NCBI RefSeq assembly: GCF_000153345.1
Contig: NZ_CH724125.1
Location: forward strand, 1,683,083-1,747,082
DNA: 64,000 bases
Reading direction: 5' to 3'
Origin: Neptuniibacter caesariensis
Lineage (GTDB): Bacteria > Pseudomonadota > Gammaproteobacteria > Pseudomonadales > Balneatricaceae
Shown here: piece by piece, positions 25,747 through 36,195 of the stretch
Layout of the letters: each line of letters opens with the position of its first letter
Numbering within the stretch: the first letter of the stretch is position 1
Program-made: the position numbers and the translations under genes
The notes under the pieces: model-generated
What the model saw: only the letters and a program-made list of their open reading frames with translations
Told to the model about the DNA's origin: nothing
The model's database searches: none

Positions 25747-26072
25747 AGTTTTCAAAACCCGAAAATGATGACCAGCGCCAAAAAGCGATTGCGCTTAAAT
25801 ACGATCAGGAGCTGGGTAAAGCTCCTTTGATTGTTGCAAAGGGTATGGGTGAGATTGCCGAACAAATTATAAATCTTGCCGAGGAAAACGGGATCCACAT
25901 CCACGAGAGTCCGGAGCTAGTGGAAGTGCTTATACGCCTGGAACTAGGTGATGAGATACCCGAATCACTCTATCGAGCAATTGCTGAAGTTATTGCGTTT
26001 GCTTACAGCCTTAAACACTCCCAGGAAGAGATTATTGCTGCTGCAAAGCAGCATAACCCTGAACAACCTTAA
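25743..26072 (+). CDS. Stand-alone FlhB C-terminal-domain protein (FhlB-like)
   Basis: This 109-residue soluble protein is homologous to the cytosolic half of FlhB. The strings IALKYDQELGKAPLIVAKG and GDEIPESLYRAIAEVIAFAY line up with VALKYDGENRGAPVLLAKG and DDEIPSGLYMAVAQVLAYVF of the FlhB encoded at 39902. The membrane domain and the self-cleaving NPTH sequence are absent. Such proteins can partly replace FlhB-CC in substrate switching. Its stop is interlocked with that of the convergent DUF2802 gene. Confidence 0.85.
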   Translation: MKFSKPENDDQRQKAIALKYDQELGKAPLIVAKGMGEIAEQIINLAEENGIHIHESPELVEVLIRLELGDEIPESLYRAIAEVIAFAYSLKHSQEEIIAAAKQHNPEQP

Positions 26073-26476
26073 CGCTCCTGGCCGATCGAATGCTGAGGCG
26101 CCTCCAACTCTTTATGAAGTAACGCCATCAATTCAGCTTCTGGCCGACCTATACCGCAACTCTGCACCAGATCGTCGACATCCGCTCCCATTTCCATTAA
26201 TCGAGCGGCTTGATTATAAGCAAGCACACCAGGATCACGATTTTCCAGTTCTAGCTGCTTATCCGCGGTCAGATTGAGCTTCTGCTCAACCTCGATTAGA
26301 CGGCGCCCCATTCCAATAGAACTATTAGTCATCGCTTGTATTTCATTGCGAAGTACATTGATTAACGCCTGATGACGCCTCTCCTGCTGTTGCAACCGGC
26401 GAAACAACATAAAACAGACTCCACCTAACGGCAGTACCAGCAATATGAGCAAAATATCTATCCAGCTAATCTGCAT
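26069..26476 (-). CDS. DUF2802 domain protein
   Basis: This 135-residue protein has one N-terminal membrane segment (WIDILLILLVLPLGGVCFMLF), a coiled-coil-like stretch (about 26-75) and a C-terminal helical domain (AARLMEMGADVDDLVQSCGIGRPEAELMALL) typical of DUF2802. It regularly closes the che/mot operon in polar-flagellated gammaproteobacteria. A role at the flagellar pole is likely but not proven. It lies 21 bp after parP. Confidence 0.8.
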   Translation of the reverse strand: MQISWIDILLILLVLPLGGVCFMLFRRLQQQERRHQALINVLRNEIQAMTNSSIGMGRRLIEVEQKLNLTADKQLELENRDPGVLAYNQAARLMEMGADVDDLVQSCGIGRPEAELMALLHKELEAPQHSIGQER

Positions 26477-26497
26477 GCTCTATCCCGCTCCTGTTGA

Positions 26498-27537
<1,040 letters not shown>

Positions 27538-27541
<4 letters not shown>

Positions 27542-28326
27542 AGGGCCTCCTGCTTCTGTCTTTCAAGCAAGGAACGGAGTAAACGCGCATAGGAGTGCAC
27601 CCCACGGCTGCTAGAATCCATGACCGAAGGCACAAGCCCCTGAATGCTGGCATTTCTGAATTTGGTATCCACAGGTATCACTGCATTAGATATTTCATTG
27701 GGGTAATTATGGTGCAGCTCTCTTAAGCTACTCACCGATGCCTGAGTCCTGCGATCATAAAAAGTGGGAATGATCGTAAATGAGAGTTTTTTGGTCCGGG
27801 CCCTGTTAATCATATTGATTGTACGCACCATTCGCTCCAGGCCTTTAAGCGCCAGAAACTCAGTCTGCACAGGAACCAGCAGGTGCTGACATGCAGCTAA
27901 TGCATTGACCATCAATACACCCAACACCGGTGGGCTATCTATCAGCACATAATCATAGCGATCTTTTACATGGCTTAATGCTTTAGCAACCTGTAAGCCC
28001 ATGCCTTCCGCACCCACAGCTTTACGTTCAAGCGTGGCCATTGCTGTCGATGCTGGAATTAACTCAATGCGCTCGTGACTGGATTTTAATAACAAACGAG
28101 TCACATCATCTTTAGCAACTTTTTTATTACCATTAAACAGATCATATACGCTGTCTTCCAGCTCATCAGGATCATAGCCAAAGTAGCTGGTTAATGATCC
28201 ATGCGGATCCAAATCTATCAGCAGTACACGATAACCAACCTCAGCGAGCAAACCCGCTATAGTGACTACCGTTGTGGTTTTGCCCACCCCACCTTTTTGG
28301 TTAGCAACAGACCATACATGCATCAT
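27538..28326 (-). CDS. parC: ParA-family ATPase ParC, polar localisation of chemotaxis arrays
   Basis: This 262-residue MinD/ParA ATPase has the deviant Walker [13 protein letters not shown] at 9-20, Walker A' [16 protein letters not shown] and Walker [13 protein letters not shown]. No ParB partner is nearby. Lying between motD and parP in a che operon, it corresponds to ParC (COG1192), which recruits arrays to the old pole and their duplicates to the new pole. It overlaps motD by 4 bp. Confidence 0.88.
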
Positions 28327-29258
28327 CTATCTTCCTGTTCGGCGCCTTCTTGTTCAGACTGTCTGAACAAAATCCCACCATCACCTGTTTCAACCTGCTC
28401 AATAACAGGAACTTTCTCTTTATCCGGATTAGCCAATACAGTTGATACCGCATCAGCACTCACCTGCTGACTCCCAAAAGAAGATACTGTCCTCCGTACC
28501 TTCTCGTCTCTGGAAACAACGATCAAAACCCGTCGATTTAAGCGCTGACCTTCAGCCGTGCGATTACTGTATGCAGGCTGAAATTCACCATAGCCTACCG
28601 CAGCCATCTGCTCGGGATTAACACCAAACTGTGACAACAAACGTACAACCGCGGCAGCCCTCGCTGCTGAGAGCTCCCAATTGGAAGGAAACTCATCGGT
28701 TGAAATTTGCTGGTTGTCGGTAAAGCCCTCAACATGGATAGGATTACTCTTATCTTTGAGCATCCCAGCAATCTGTTCCAACAACTGATCTGCCAAAATA
28801 TTTGGTAACGCGCCCCCTGATTCAAACAGGTAGTTAGAACGCAGCTCTATCGATAACCAAAGATCATTACCTACAACACGTAACTGGCCTTCCCTGATAT
28901 GCTGAGAGAAAGCAACCTCAAGCTCTCTCTGTAATGCCTTTAAAATATCAGTCTCTTCCTGATCAGGGGGAGAGATTGTTACCTCTGGCACATCGATATC
29001 ATGCTTCCCACCGATGAAGATACCAAATCCGCTTTCACTTTTACCCTGCCCAGGGGCTGGGTTTACCTCAATAGCCTGGTCTAAACCGACAAATACGCCA
29101 GCAAGGGCATCAGTCAGGTTTTTATACTTTTCCTCATTGACCGAAGAGATCGCATACATCACTACAAAAAACGCGAACAACAACGTAATAAAATCAGCAT
29201 ATGAAATGACCCAGCGATCAGTGCGCAGGTCTTCATCTAAACGTCTTCGGCGAGGCAT
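28323..29258 (-). CDS. motD: Flagellar motor stator protein MotD (MotB family)
   Basis: This 311-residue protein begins with the MotB-type segment RWVISYADFITLLFAFFVVMYAISS, in which Asp22 or so is the proton- or sodium-conducting aspartate. A C-terminal OmpA-like peptidoglycan-binding domain follows (IHVEGFTDNQQI, NWELSAARAAAVVRLL, VGYGEFQPAYSNRTAEGQRLNRRV). With MotC it forms a stator unit anchored to the wall. The gene lies 3 bp after motC. Confidence 0.93.
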   Translation of the reverse strand: MPRRRRLDEDLRTDRWVISYADFITLLFAFFVVMYAISSVNEEKYKNLTDALAGVFVGLDQAIEVNPAPGQGKSESGFGIFIGGKHDIDVPEVTISPPDQEETDILKALQRELEVAFSQHIREGQLRVVGNDLWLSIELRSNYLFESGGALPNILADQLLEQIAGMLKDKSNPIHVEGFTDNQQISTDEFPSNWELSAARAAAVVRLLSQFGVNPEQMAAVGYGEFQPAYSNRTAEGQRLNRRVLIVVSRDEKVRRTVSSFGSQQVSADAVSTVLANPDKEKVPVIEQVETGDGGILFRQSEQEGAEQEDR

Positions 29259-29261
29259 TGT

Positions 29262-30002
29262 TTACCTCAGATAACCCTGAAGGCGCTGCTGTATTGCTTT
29301 AGGGTTCTGTCCCTCAGCAATAAACATCAGACCTTCCAAAACCATTTCCTGATATTGGTATCGTACCAAGACCAGATTTTTAATCTTGTTAGCAACCGGT
29401 ATCAGGAATAAGTTAGCTAGCCCGATACCATATATTGTTGCCACAAAAGCGGTAGCTATGCCGGCCCCCAAACTATCAGGGTCTGAAAGGTTGCTCATCA
29501 CGTGAATTAACCCAAGCACCGCACCAATAATACCAAGGGTAGGCGCATACCCACCCATACTCTCAATTACTTTAGCACCTTGCAGGTCTCGCTGCTCAGC
29601 TGTAATCAGCTCTACTTCAAGTGTTCCGCGAATAACATCTGCACCTTTACCATCAACCAGCAAAAGCAAACCCGCTTTAACAAAAGGATCGCTTTCTTTT
29701 TCTGCCTCTTTCTCCAGGGCTAAAAGTCCTTTTCTACGAGCCACTACACACCACTGCACAATTCTATCGATGCTACCCTTAAAATCCTGATTATTCCGAC
29801 CGAACGCCCAGCCCAATAATCGAACGGCCCGACGCACATCCTGAGCCGGAGACTGAATGATAGCTGCTGCCAGGGTTCCTAAAATAACGATAGCTGCGGC
29901 AGGTAAATTGAGGAGTTCTTCAACATGACCTCCTTCAAGATAGTTACCACCAAGCACCGCGGCAAAAGCCAGTAGGACTCCAAAAAATGCCGTTAAATCC
30001 AT
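29262..30002 (-). CDS. motC: Flagellar motor stator protein MotC (MotA family)
   Basis: This 246-residue protein has four membrane segments and a cytosolic loop (residues about 55-145) with the charged residues that meet FliG. GYAPTLGIIGAVLGLIHVM and LGAGIATAFVATIYGIGLAN are typical of MotA/PomA proteins. It pairs with MotD immediately downstream. Pseudomonas has a second set (MotAB) elsewhere, and none is seen here. Confidence 0.93.
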   Translation of the reverse strand: MDLTAFFGVLLAFAAVLGGNYLEGGHVEELLNLPAAAIVILGTLAAAIIQSPAQDVRRAVRLLGWAFGRNNQDFKGSIDRIVQWCVVARRKGLLALEKEAEKESDPFVKAGLLLLVDGKGADVIRGTLEVELITAEQRDLQGAKVIESMGGYAPTLGIIGAVLGLIHVMSNLSDPDSLGAGIATAFVATIYGIGLANLFLIPVANKIKNLVLVRYQYQEMVLEGLMFIAEGQNPKAIQQRLQGYLR

Positions 30003-30006
30003 TCGA

Positions 30007-31236
30007 CTACCTGCTAGTCAGCGCTGCAGCAAACTGCGACAAATCCAGAATTTCATTCGCAAGCCCAGCATTTACAACCGCCTGCGGCATACCATAAATC
30101 GTGCAACTCTCTTTATTCTGTGCCCAAACCGTCGCTCCCTGCTGGCGCAACATCTTTGCGCCATCGCAACCATCCGCTCCCATCCCCGTCAGAATAACAG
30201 CGAGTACTTTTTTGCCAAACGTTTTTGAAACAGAGGCGTAGGTCACATCAACACTGGGTTTATATGTTAAACGCTCATCACCCGGCATAATTCGCACTTT
30301 GTCCTGCGACCTGGGATCAACAATCATTTGATGACCACCTGGTGCCAACAGTGCCGTACCAGGCCTCAATTGGTCACCATCCTCAGCCTCTTTAACCTTA
30401 ATATTGCACTGTTGATTCAACCGCGTAGCAAAAACTGAAGTAAACGTTTTTGGCATATGCTGAACCAGCAATATTGGATAAGGATAATTGGCAGGTAGCT
30501 CCGTCAGGATCTGCTGCAAAGCGGCAGGTCCACCCGTTGAAGAACCAATGACGACAATCTTACAATCCGAAGGAACAGAGACTTTCTTAGAAAACGAAGC
30601 CTTTGTTACAGCGGTTTTAGGCTCAGGCGTAGCCGGCTTATTTAAAGGTGAGCTCTTAGATTGAGAAGATGAAGGCAGCGGTCTATTGCTTGTAGCCGAC
30701 ATCGCCTTTCGCTGAGGAGCTGAAGCAGAACCTAACCTTGAAGGCCGTTTTTCAGCGTCGGGGCGAAAAACCATGGACTTACTTCGCGAATCACTGCTGC
30801 GGAACTCGCTAGTAAAAGTACTGCGTTGTTTAGCATGCCGGGAACGACCAAGCTCAACTACTTTATCACGTAGCTGTTTTTCCAATGACGCAGAATGCTC
30901 CATCCAAGCACGCATATCTTTAGAAAGATAATCTAAAGCCCCCGCTTCAAGTGCTTGCAAGGTAACCTGAGCCCCCTCATGCGTCAGAGACGACAGCATG
31001 AGGATATTTGTCGGACATTCCCTCATGATAACGCGAACTGCCTCAATGCCATTCATCTGCGGCATTTCAACATCCATCGTAATCAAATCTGGTTTTAGCA
31101 GCTTAGCTTTCTCAACTCCATCGCTACCATTTTGCGCGGAACCAACCACCTCAATCCTGCTGTCACCAGAGAGCAGATCGCTGATTCTATGCCTGAAGAA
31201 AGCAGAATCATCAACGATCAAAACCTTAACTGGCAT
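30007..31236 (-). CDS. cheB: Chemotaxis response regulator protein-glutamate methylesterase CheB
   Basis: This 409-residue protein has an N-terminal receiver (VLIVDDSAFFRHRI; phospho-acceptor Asp55 in LITMDVEMPQMNG), a variable Ser-rich linker of about 90 residues, and a C-terminal methylesterase domain with GSSTGGPAAL, LVQHMP and GMGADG (the Ser-His-Asp triad). It removes methyl groups from chemoreceptors when phosphorylated by CheA. The linker is longer than in E. coli CheB (349 residues). Confidence 0.96.
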   Translation of the reverse strand: MPVKVLIVDDSAFFRHRISDLLSGDSRIEVVGSAQNGSDGVEKAKLLKPDLITMDVEMPQMNGIEAVRVIMRECPTNILMLSSLTHEGAQVTLQALEAGALDYLSKDMRAWMEHSASLEKQLRDKVVELGRSRHAKQRSTFTSEFRSSDSRSKSMVFRPDAEKRPSRLGSASAPQRKAMSATSNRPLPSSSQSKSSPLNKPATPEPKTAVTKASFSKKVSVPSDCKIVVIGSSTGGPAALQQILTELPANYPYPILLVQHMPKTFTSVFATRLNQQCNIKVKEAEDGDQLRPGTALLAPGGHQMIVDPRSQDKVRIMPGDERLTYKPSVDVTYASVSKTFGKKVLAVILTGMGADGCDGAKMLRQQGATVWAQNKESCTIYGMPQAVVNAGLANEILDLSQFAAALTSR

Positions 31237-31260
31237 AAATTACGCTCTCCGCAACGCGCC

Positions 31261-33339
31261 TCATGAAGCGTAATGTTTTAACAGGTTTGGAATATCGATA
31301 ATTAAAGCGATACGGCCATCACCTGTAATTGTCGCTCCTGACAGGCCCGGTGTACCGTGAAGGATCGTTCCGAGAGGTTTGATAACAACCTCTTCCTGGC
31401 CAACCAACTGATCAACAACAAAGCCAACACGCTGAGTACCGACAGTTACGATAACTACGTGCCCTTGTTCAGGCAGATCAGCGCTTTGCTGACCATCAAT
31501 CAGCCAACGCTTAAGGTGGAATAGCGGAAGCGCCTGATCTCGAACAATAATAACCTGCTGACCATCAACCACATTCGTTTTAGTCAGGTCCAGATTAAAG
31601 ATCTCATTAACGTTAACCAGTGGCAGTGCAAACGCCTGATCTTCCAGAATAACCATCAAGGTAGGCATGATCGCCAATGTCAATGGAACCTGAATAGCGA
31701 TTCGAGAACCCTGGCCGATAACAGAATCAATACTTAGCGTGCCGTTTAGCTGGGTAATTTTGGTTTTAACCACATCCATACCCACGCCTCGACCGGAGAC
31801 GTCAGAAATCTCTTTCTTCGTTGAGAAACCTGCGGCAAAGATCAGGTTAAAACACTCTTGCTCAGTCAAACGACGGGCTGCTTCTGCATCCATCATTCCT
31901 CTTTCAATCGCAAGATTTCGCAGCTTCTCTGCATCCATTCCGGCGCCATCGTCCTGAATTACCAGAAGAATATGATCACCTTCCTGTTCAGCGGACAGCA
32001 ATACATGACCTTCACGAGGCTTACCCGCAGCTTCACGTACATCCGGTGCTTCAATACCATGATCGACCGCATTACGAACCAAGTGAATCAATGGATCGGC
32101 AAGTGCTTCAACCAGGTTTTTATCCAGGTCGGTATCTTCACCACGCAACTCCAGGCGGATCTCTTTCTTAAGATTACGCGATAGGTCGCGAATCAAGCGA
32201 GGGAAACGACCAAACACCTTTTTAACGGGCTGCATTCGGGTCTTCATAACGGACATCTGCAGGTCTGCCGTGACCATGTCCAGTGTACCCAAAGCTTTAG
32301 CCATCTCTTCGTCTTCACGGGTTACACCCAAACGAACCAGACGGTTACGAACCAATACCAGCTCACCCACCATGTTCATGATTTTATCAAGAAGGCGCGT
32401 ATCGACCCTTACATTGCTTTCAGCCTGTGGTTTGGCTTGCTGATGAGCAGCTTTAACCGCAGCCGCAGCCGCACTTTCTTTTGTTTCTGGAGCGGCCGGA
32501 GCTGGAGCTGCAGGCTTCGGCGCAGCTGCCGGAGTAGGAGCCGGAGTAGGAGCTGGCGCAGCTTGCGGAGCTGGAGCTGGTGCGCTTGATGGGGTAAACG
32601 CCCCCTTTCCTTGCGCTTGAAGCTCATCAAGCAAGGCTTCAAATTCATCTTCTGTAATAAGGTCTTCACCGCCAGCATTTGCTGGTTCAGCCGCAGGCGC
32701 TTTGGTTTCAGCACCTGGCCCCTTACCTTCGCCATGAAGCTCATCCAGAAGAGATTCAAATTCATCTTCAGTGATCAGACCATCATCTGCTTTCTCATCA
32801 GCTGCAGGTTCTGCTCCGCCAATATCATCCAGGAGCATATCAAACTCATCCTGGCTTTTATCTGGTCCGTTATTAGCAGCGGCTACAGGTGCAGGTTCAG
32901 GAGCTGCAACAGGAGGCTCAGGAGCAGCAGGTGCCTCGGCAACAGGGCCACCACCTTTAGTAAAAGCAACTAGCGCTTGTATAAGTTGAGGATCGGCACT
33001 TTCCGGTTCTTCGCCATTACGAACCTGTTCGAACATTACATTAACTGTGTCCAGCGCCTGCAACACAACATCCATTAGCTCAGGGGAAACTTTAATCTCC
33101 CCATTTCGAAGCATATCGAAGAGGTTTTCCGCGTTATGGCAGCAATCGACCATTGGCTCCAACTGCAGGAAGCCCGCGCCCCCTTTTACGGTATGAAAGC
33201 CACGAAAAATAGCGTTGAGTAGATCACTGTCGTCTGGGCGCTGCTCCAGATCAACTAACTGCTCAGATAATTGCTCAAGAATCTCTCCTGCCTCAACAAG
33301 AAAATCCTCAAGAATTTCCTGATCCACTTCCAAACTCAT
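31261..33339 (-). CDS. cheA: Chemotaxis histidine kinase CheA
   Basis: This 692-residue kinase has an N-terminal P1 domain with FRGFHTVKGGAGFL (phosphorylated His49). A long Ala/Pro-rich linker (about 128-310) carries three acidic DEFxxLLDxL motifs. The dimerisation domain (DTRLLDKIMNMVGELVLVRNRL), HATPase domain (HLVRNAVDHGIE, DDGAGMD, GRGVGMDVV) and CheW-like regulatory domain follow. No separate P2 (CheY/CheB-binding) domain is evident; the linker may take its place. It lies 12 bp after cheZ. Confidence 0.97.
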   Translation of the reverse strand: MSLEVDQEILEDFLVEAGEILEQLSEQLVDLEQRPDDSDLLNAIFRGFHTVKGGAGFLQLEPMVDCCHNAENLFDMLRNGEIKVSPELMDVVLQALDTVNVMFEQVRNGEEPESADPQLIQALVAFTKGGGPVAEAPAAPEPPVAAPEPAPVAAANNGPDKSQDEFDMLLDDIGGAEPAADEKADDGLITEDEFESLLDELHGEGKGPGAETKAPAAEPANAGGEDLITEDEFEALLDELQAQGKGAFTPSSAPAPAPQAAPAPTPAPTPAAAPKPAAPAPAAPETKESAAAAAVKAAHQQAKPQAESNVRVDTRLLDKIMNMVGELVLVRNRLVRLGVTREDEEMAKALGTLDMVTADLQMSVMKTRMQPVKKVFGRFPRLIRDLSRNLKKEIRLELRGEDTDLDKNLVEALADPLIHLVRNAVDHGIEAPDVREAAGKPREGHVLLSAEQEGDHILLVIQDDGAGMDAEKLRNLAIERGMMDAEAARRLTEQECFNLIFAAGFSTKKEISDVSGRGVGMDVVKTKITQLNGTLSIDSVIGQGSRIAIQVPLTLAIMPTLMVILEDQAFALPLVNVNEIFNLDLTKTNVVDGQQVIIVRDQALPLFHLKRWLIDGQQSADLPEQGHVVIVTVGTQRVGFVVDQLVGQEEVVIKPLGTILHGTPGLSGATITGDGRIALIIDIPNLLKHYAS

Positions 33340-33351
33340 ACGGCGCTCCTC

Positions 33352-34152
33352 TTAAAAACCCAGACTGGATAGCAAGTCATCGACTTCATCTTGATTGCTG
33401 ACAACATCAGCACTGTCTTTTTTAACCTGCGGCCCTTCAGCCTGAATAGGATTCTTTTTGTTTTCCTGGTCTGTTTCAGTTGTCGGTTGCACTTCAATAC
33501 CTGACAACTTCTCAACTTTCGCCGCCATCTCCATCAAACTAATAAGATGGGTCTCAACATTCGTAACCAAATTGATTACACGACGAATTAACTGCCCAGT
33601 TATATCCTGATAGCTTTGAGACACTACGATATCAGTCAATTCGGTCCGTAGCGTTTCTATCGTTTTTTCAGATTCTTCTTTCACCGCACAAGTACGGTCA
33701 TAAACACCATTAAGCGAATCATGCTCCTTCTCTAACTGCCCAACTAAAAGCAGAAGATCCTTAAAGCGTTCGCTTTGTGAGTCCAACTGATCAACAAGAC
33801 CGAGAGCCTTATCAACGCGATCCATAGTTTCATGGGCGTTTTTTTCAGTTACCTCAATAACATAGTTCAATCGGTCCGCGGCGTCAGCATCTTCAGGGGC
33901 AGATTCATCGTCTAATTGAAGACTACTGCCTAGTTCACTGGAAAAAGCTTTAATCGCTTCATGTAATCCACGCGTAAGGTGCCCTACTTCTGTAAAGAAG
34001 GTCTTATGCCGAAATTCGTGAAGCTCCTGGATAATATCCATTGCATCAGACAAATTACCCTCATTCAAAACTGAGACTAATTCCTGAGCCTTTAGCTGAA
34101 GCTCCATTTCAAAATGCCCAAACCCTTTGCCAGTTCCTGAAATCATTACCAA
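33352..34152 (-). CDS. cheZ: CheY-P phosphatase CheZ
   Basis: This 266-residue helical protein has the catalytic-region helix DIVVSQSYQDITGQLIRRVI (the glutamine that attacks CheY-P). The C-terminal peptide VDDLLSSLGF matches the CheY-binding tail. It ends the CheY-P signal at the motor. It sits 12 bp after cheY. Confidence 0.95.
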   Translation of the reverse strand: MVMISGTGKGFGHFEMELQLKAQELVSVLNEGNLSDAMDIIQELHEFRHKTFFTEVGHLTRGLHEAIKAFSSELGSSLQLDDESAPEDADAADRLNYVIEVTEKNAHETMDRVDKALGLVDQLDSQSERFKDLLLLVGQLEKEHDSLNGVYDRTCAVKEESEKTIETLRTELTDIVVSQSYQDITGQLIRRVINLVTNVETHLISLMEMAAKVEKLSGIEVQPTTETDQENKKNPIQAEGPQVKKDSADVVSNQDEVDDLLSSLGF

Positions 34153-34164
34153 AAGACCTTTTTT

Positions 34165-34548
34165 TTAGCCCAAGCGTTCAAAGATCTTATCAATCTTTTC
34201 TTTAAGCACAGCCGCAGTAAACGGCTTAACCACATAACCATTAACACCAGCCTGGGCTGCTGCAATAATCTGCTCTTTCTTAGCTTCTGCGGTTACCATA
34301 AGAACAGGCATATGCGCCAGATTCGGATCTGAGCGAACTTCTTTTAACAGATCGATCCCGGTCATGCCTGGCATATTCCAGTCAGTCACCAGAAAATCGA
34401 TCCCACCCTGTTTAAGTATTGGCAAAGCGGTCTGACCATCATCAGCTTCCTGAACATTGGTCATACCCAGATCGCGCAACAGGTTTTTAATAATTCGTCT
34501 CATTGTGGAAAAATCATCCACTACAAGAATTTTCATGTCTTTATTCAA
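34165..34548 (-). CDS. cheY: Chemotaxis response regulator CheY
   Basis: This 127-residue single receiver has the acid pocket [11 protein letters not shown], phospho-acceptor Asp56 in [12 protein letters not shown], the switch Thr in MVTAEAKKE and Lys in VVKPF. It carries the signal from CheA to FliM/FliN. The first codon is TTG at 34548, 5 bp after GGGAGG. An ATG four codons later (34536) is too far from that site, so TTG is the better start. Confidence 0.96.
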   Translation of the reverse strand: MNKDMKILVVDDFSTMRRIIKNLLRDLGMTNVQEADDGQTALPILKQGGIDFLVTDWNMPGMTGIDLLKEVRSDPNLAHMPVLMVTAEAKKEQIIAAAQAGVNGYVVKPFTAAVLKEKIDKIFERLG

Positions 34549-34629
34549 GACGGCCTCCCGTTAGAAATACGCAACTCATTGAGTCTACACTTAATTAGCG
34601 CAATTACGTTGAGTCTGGTCAACCATTTT

Positions 34630-35340
34630 CTATTGCCATTCACTGAGACGAGATCGTAATCTCAACGCAGCCTGGCTATGGATTTGACTCACCCTAGACT
34701 CACTTACCCCTAAAACCTGTCCTATCTCTTTTAGGTTTAGCTCTTCATCATAATAGAGCGCAAGCACTAATTTTTCCCGTTCTGGCAAATTATTTATAGC
34801 TTCACTTAAAGCTTTTAAAAATGCTTCGCGCTCAATATGTTTATTAGGACCCGGATCATCATTTGCAAATGACTCACCTGGACCTTCATGCTCAGGGTTC
34901 AGCATCTCTTCAAAACTGAAGAGTCTGCTATCTAAACTATCTTTTAAAAGATTATGGTATTCATCAACACTGATACCTAATTCTTTAGCAACTTCCGAGT
35001 CACTCGCATCTCGTCCTGTGCGAGCTTCTATCTGCTGTATGGCCTCAGTAACACGTCGACTGTTACGGTGTACAGATCGAGGAGTCCAATCTCCTCGTCT
35101 TACCTCATCAATGATGGAGCCACGAATGCGGATCCCTGCATATGTTTCAAAACTTGCCCCTTTAGAGGCATCGTATTTGCTGGCGGCCTCCAATAGCCCA
35201 ATCATTCCAGCCTGAATAAGATCATCCAGCAATACAGTAGACGGCAACCGAGCCAATAAATGGTGAGCAATACGTTTAACCAGCGGAGCATATTGCTCTA
35301 TCAACTCTTCACTGGTCTGTAATTGCAGCTGGTTATACAT
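34630..35340 (-). CDS. fliA: Flagellar sigma factor FliA (sigma-28)
   Basis: This 236-residue sigma factor has region 2 (LVKRIAHHLLARLP, DDLIQAGMIGLLEAASKYD, RIRGSIIDEVRRGDW), region 3, and region 4 with LPEREKLVLALYYDEELNLKEIG and the recognition helix SRVSQIHSQAALRLR. It directs late flagellar and chemotaxis transcription. A candidate target promoter is at 23618-23644. It lies 12 bp after flhG. Confidence 0.97.
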   Translation of the reverse strand: MYNQLQLQTSEELIEQYAPLVKRIAHHLLARLPSTVLLDDLIQAGMIGLLEAASKYDASKGASFETYAGIRIRGSIIDEVRRGDWTPRSVHRNSRRVTEAIQQIEARTGRDASDSEVAKELGISVDEYHNLLKDSLDSRLFSFEEMLNPEHEGPGESFANDDPGPNKHIEREAFLKALSEAINNLPEREKLVLALYYDEELNLKEIGQVLGVSESRVSQIHSQAALRLRSRLSEWQ

Positions 35341-35352
35341 ACCGCCTCTAAC

Positions 35353-36180
35353 TTAACCTGATGGGCGAACTCCCTGAACGAGCCGCTCAACAAAAAACTC
35401 TAAATGACCACGCGGCACATTCAACACTGGCCACCCATTTACTTTATTCGCTAATTGACGATATGCCAAGGAGACTTTGCTTTTTGGAAACGCTTTTAAA
35501 ACAGGAACTTGACGTTGCACAGCCTTGCGAACATTTTCATCATAAGGGATTGATCCTACATATTGAAGTGTGACATCAAGAAAGCGGTCAGTCACAGTCA
35601 ATAATTTACCAAACATATTCCGCCCTTCCTGCTCGCTTCGCACCATATTTGCGAGCACACGGAAACGCGTCATCTTATAATCCCTATTTAACAGTTTAAT
35701 TAAAGCATAAGCATCAGTAATCGAGGTAGGTTCATCACAAACAACTACCAAAACTTCCTGAGCGGCTCTTACAAAACTTACCACAGATTCGGAGATACCT
35801 GCGGCTGTATCAATAATCAACACATCGATATCATCAGCCACTTCATTAAAGGCATGAATAAGTTCCGCATGCTCATGCGTAGAAAGCGAGGTCATCTCCT
35901 GAGTACCAGAAGAGGCAGGCACAATTTTCATGTTTTCGGTAACATCCAGCATGATGTCTTTTAAGCCACAGTCGCCATTCAGCACATCCGCGACCGTCTT
36001 AGAAGGCCTAAGACCGAGCATAACATCCACATTTGCCAGACCCAGATCGGCATCCATCAAGATGGAGCGCTGCCCCAGATCACCCAGTGCAAGCCCCAGA
36101 TTGACAGAAACGTTGGTTTTACCCACTCCGCCTTTACCGCCAGTTACCGCGATTACCTTTACGGGTTTATGTTGAGTCAT
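35353..36180 (-). CDS. flhG: Flagellar number regulator FlhG (FleN), MinD-like ATPase
   Basis: This 275-residue ParA/MinD ATPase has the deviant Walker A TGGKGGVGKTNVSV at about 13-26, LMDADLGLANVDVMLGL and VLIIDTAAGIS. It limits flagellar number and restrains FleQ-type activation. It lies next to flhF, the usual pair in polar flagellates, 15 bp downstream. Confidence 0.95.
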   Translation of the reverse strand: MTQHKPVKVIAVTGGKGGVGKTNVSVNLGLALGDLGQRSILMDADLGLANVDVMLGLRPSKTVADVLNGDCGLKDIMLDVTENMKIVPASSGTQEMTSLSTHEHAELIHAFNEVADDIDVLIIDTAAGISESVVSFVRAAQEVLVVVCDEPTSITDAYALIKLLNRDYKMTRFRVLANMVRSEQEGRNMFGKLLTVTDRFLDVTLQYVGSIPYDENVRKAVQRQVPVLKAFPKSKVSLAYRQLANKVNGWPVLNVPRGHLEFFVERLVQGVRPSG

Positions 36181-36195
36181 TTTAATCGTCCGCCA

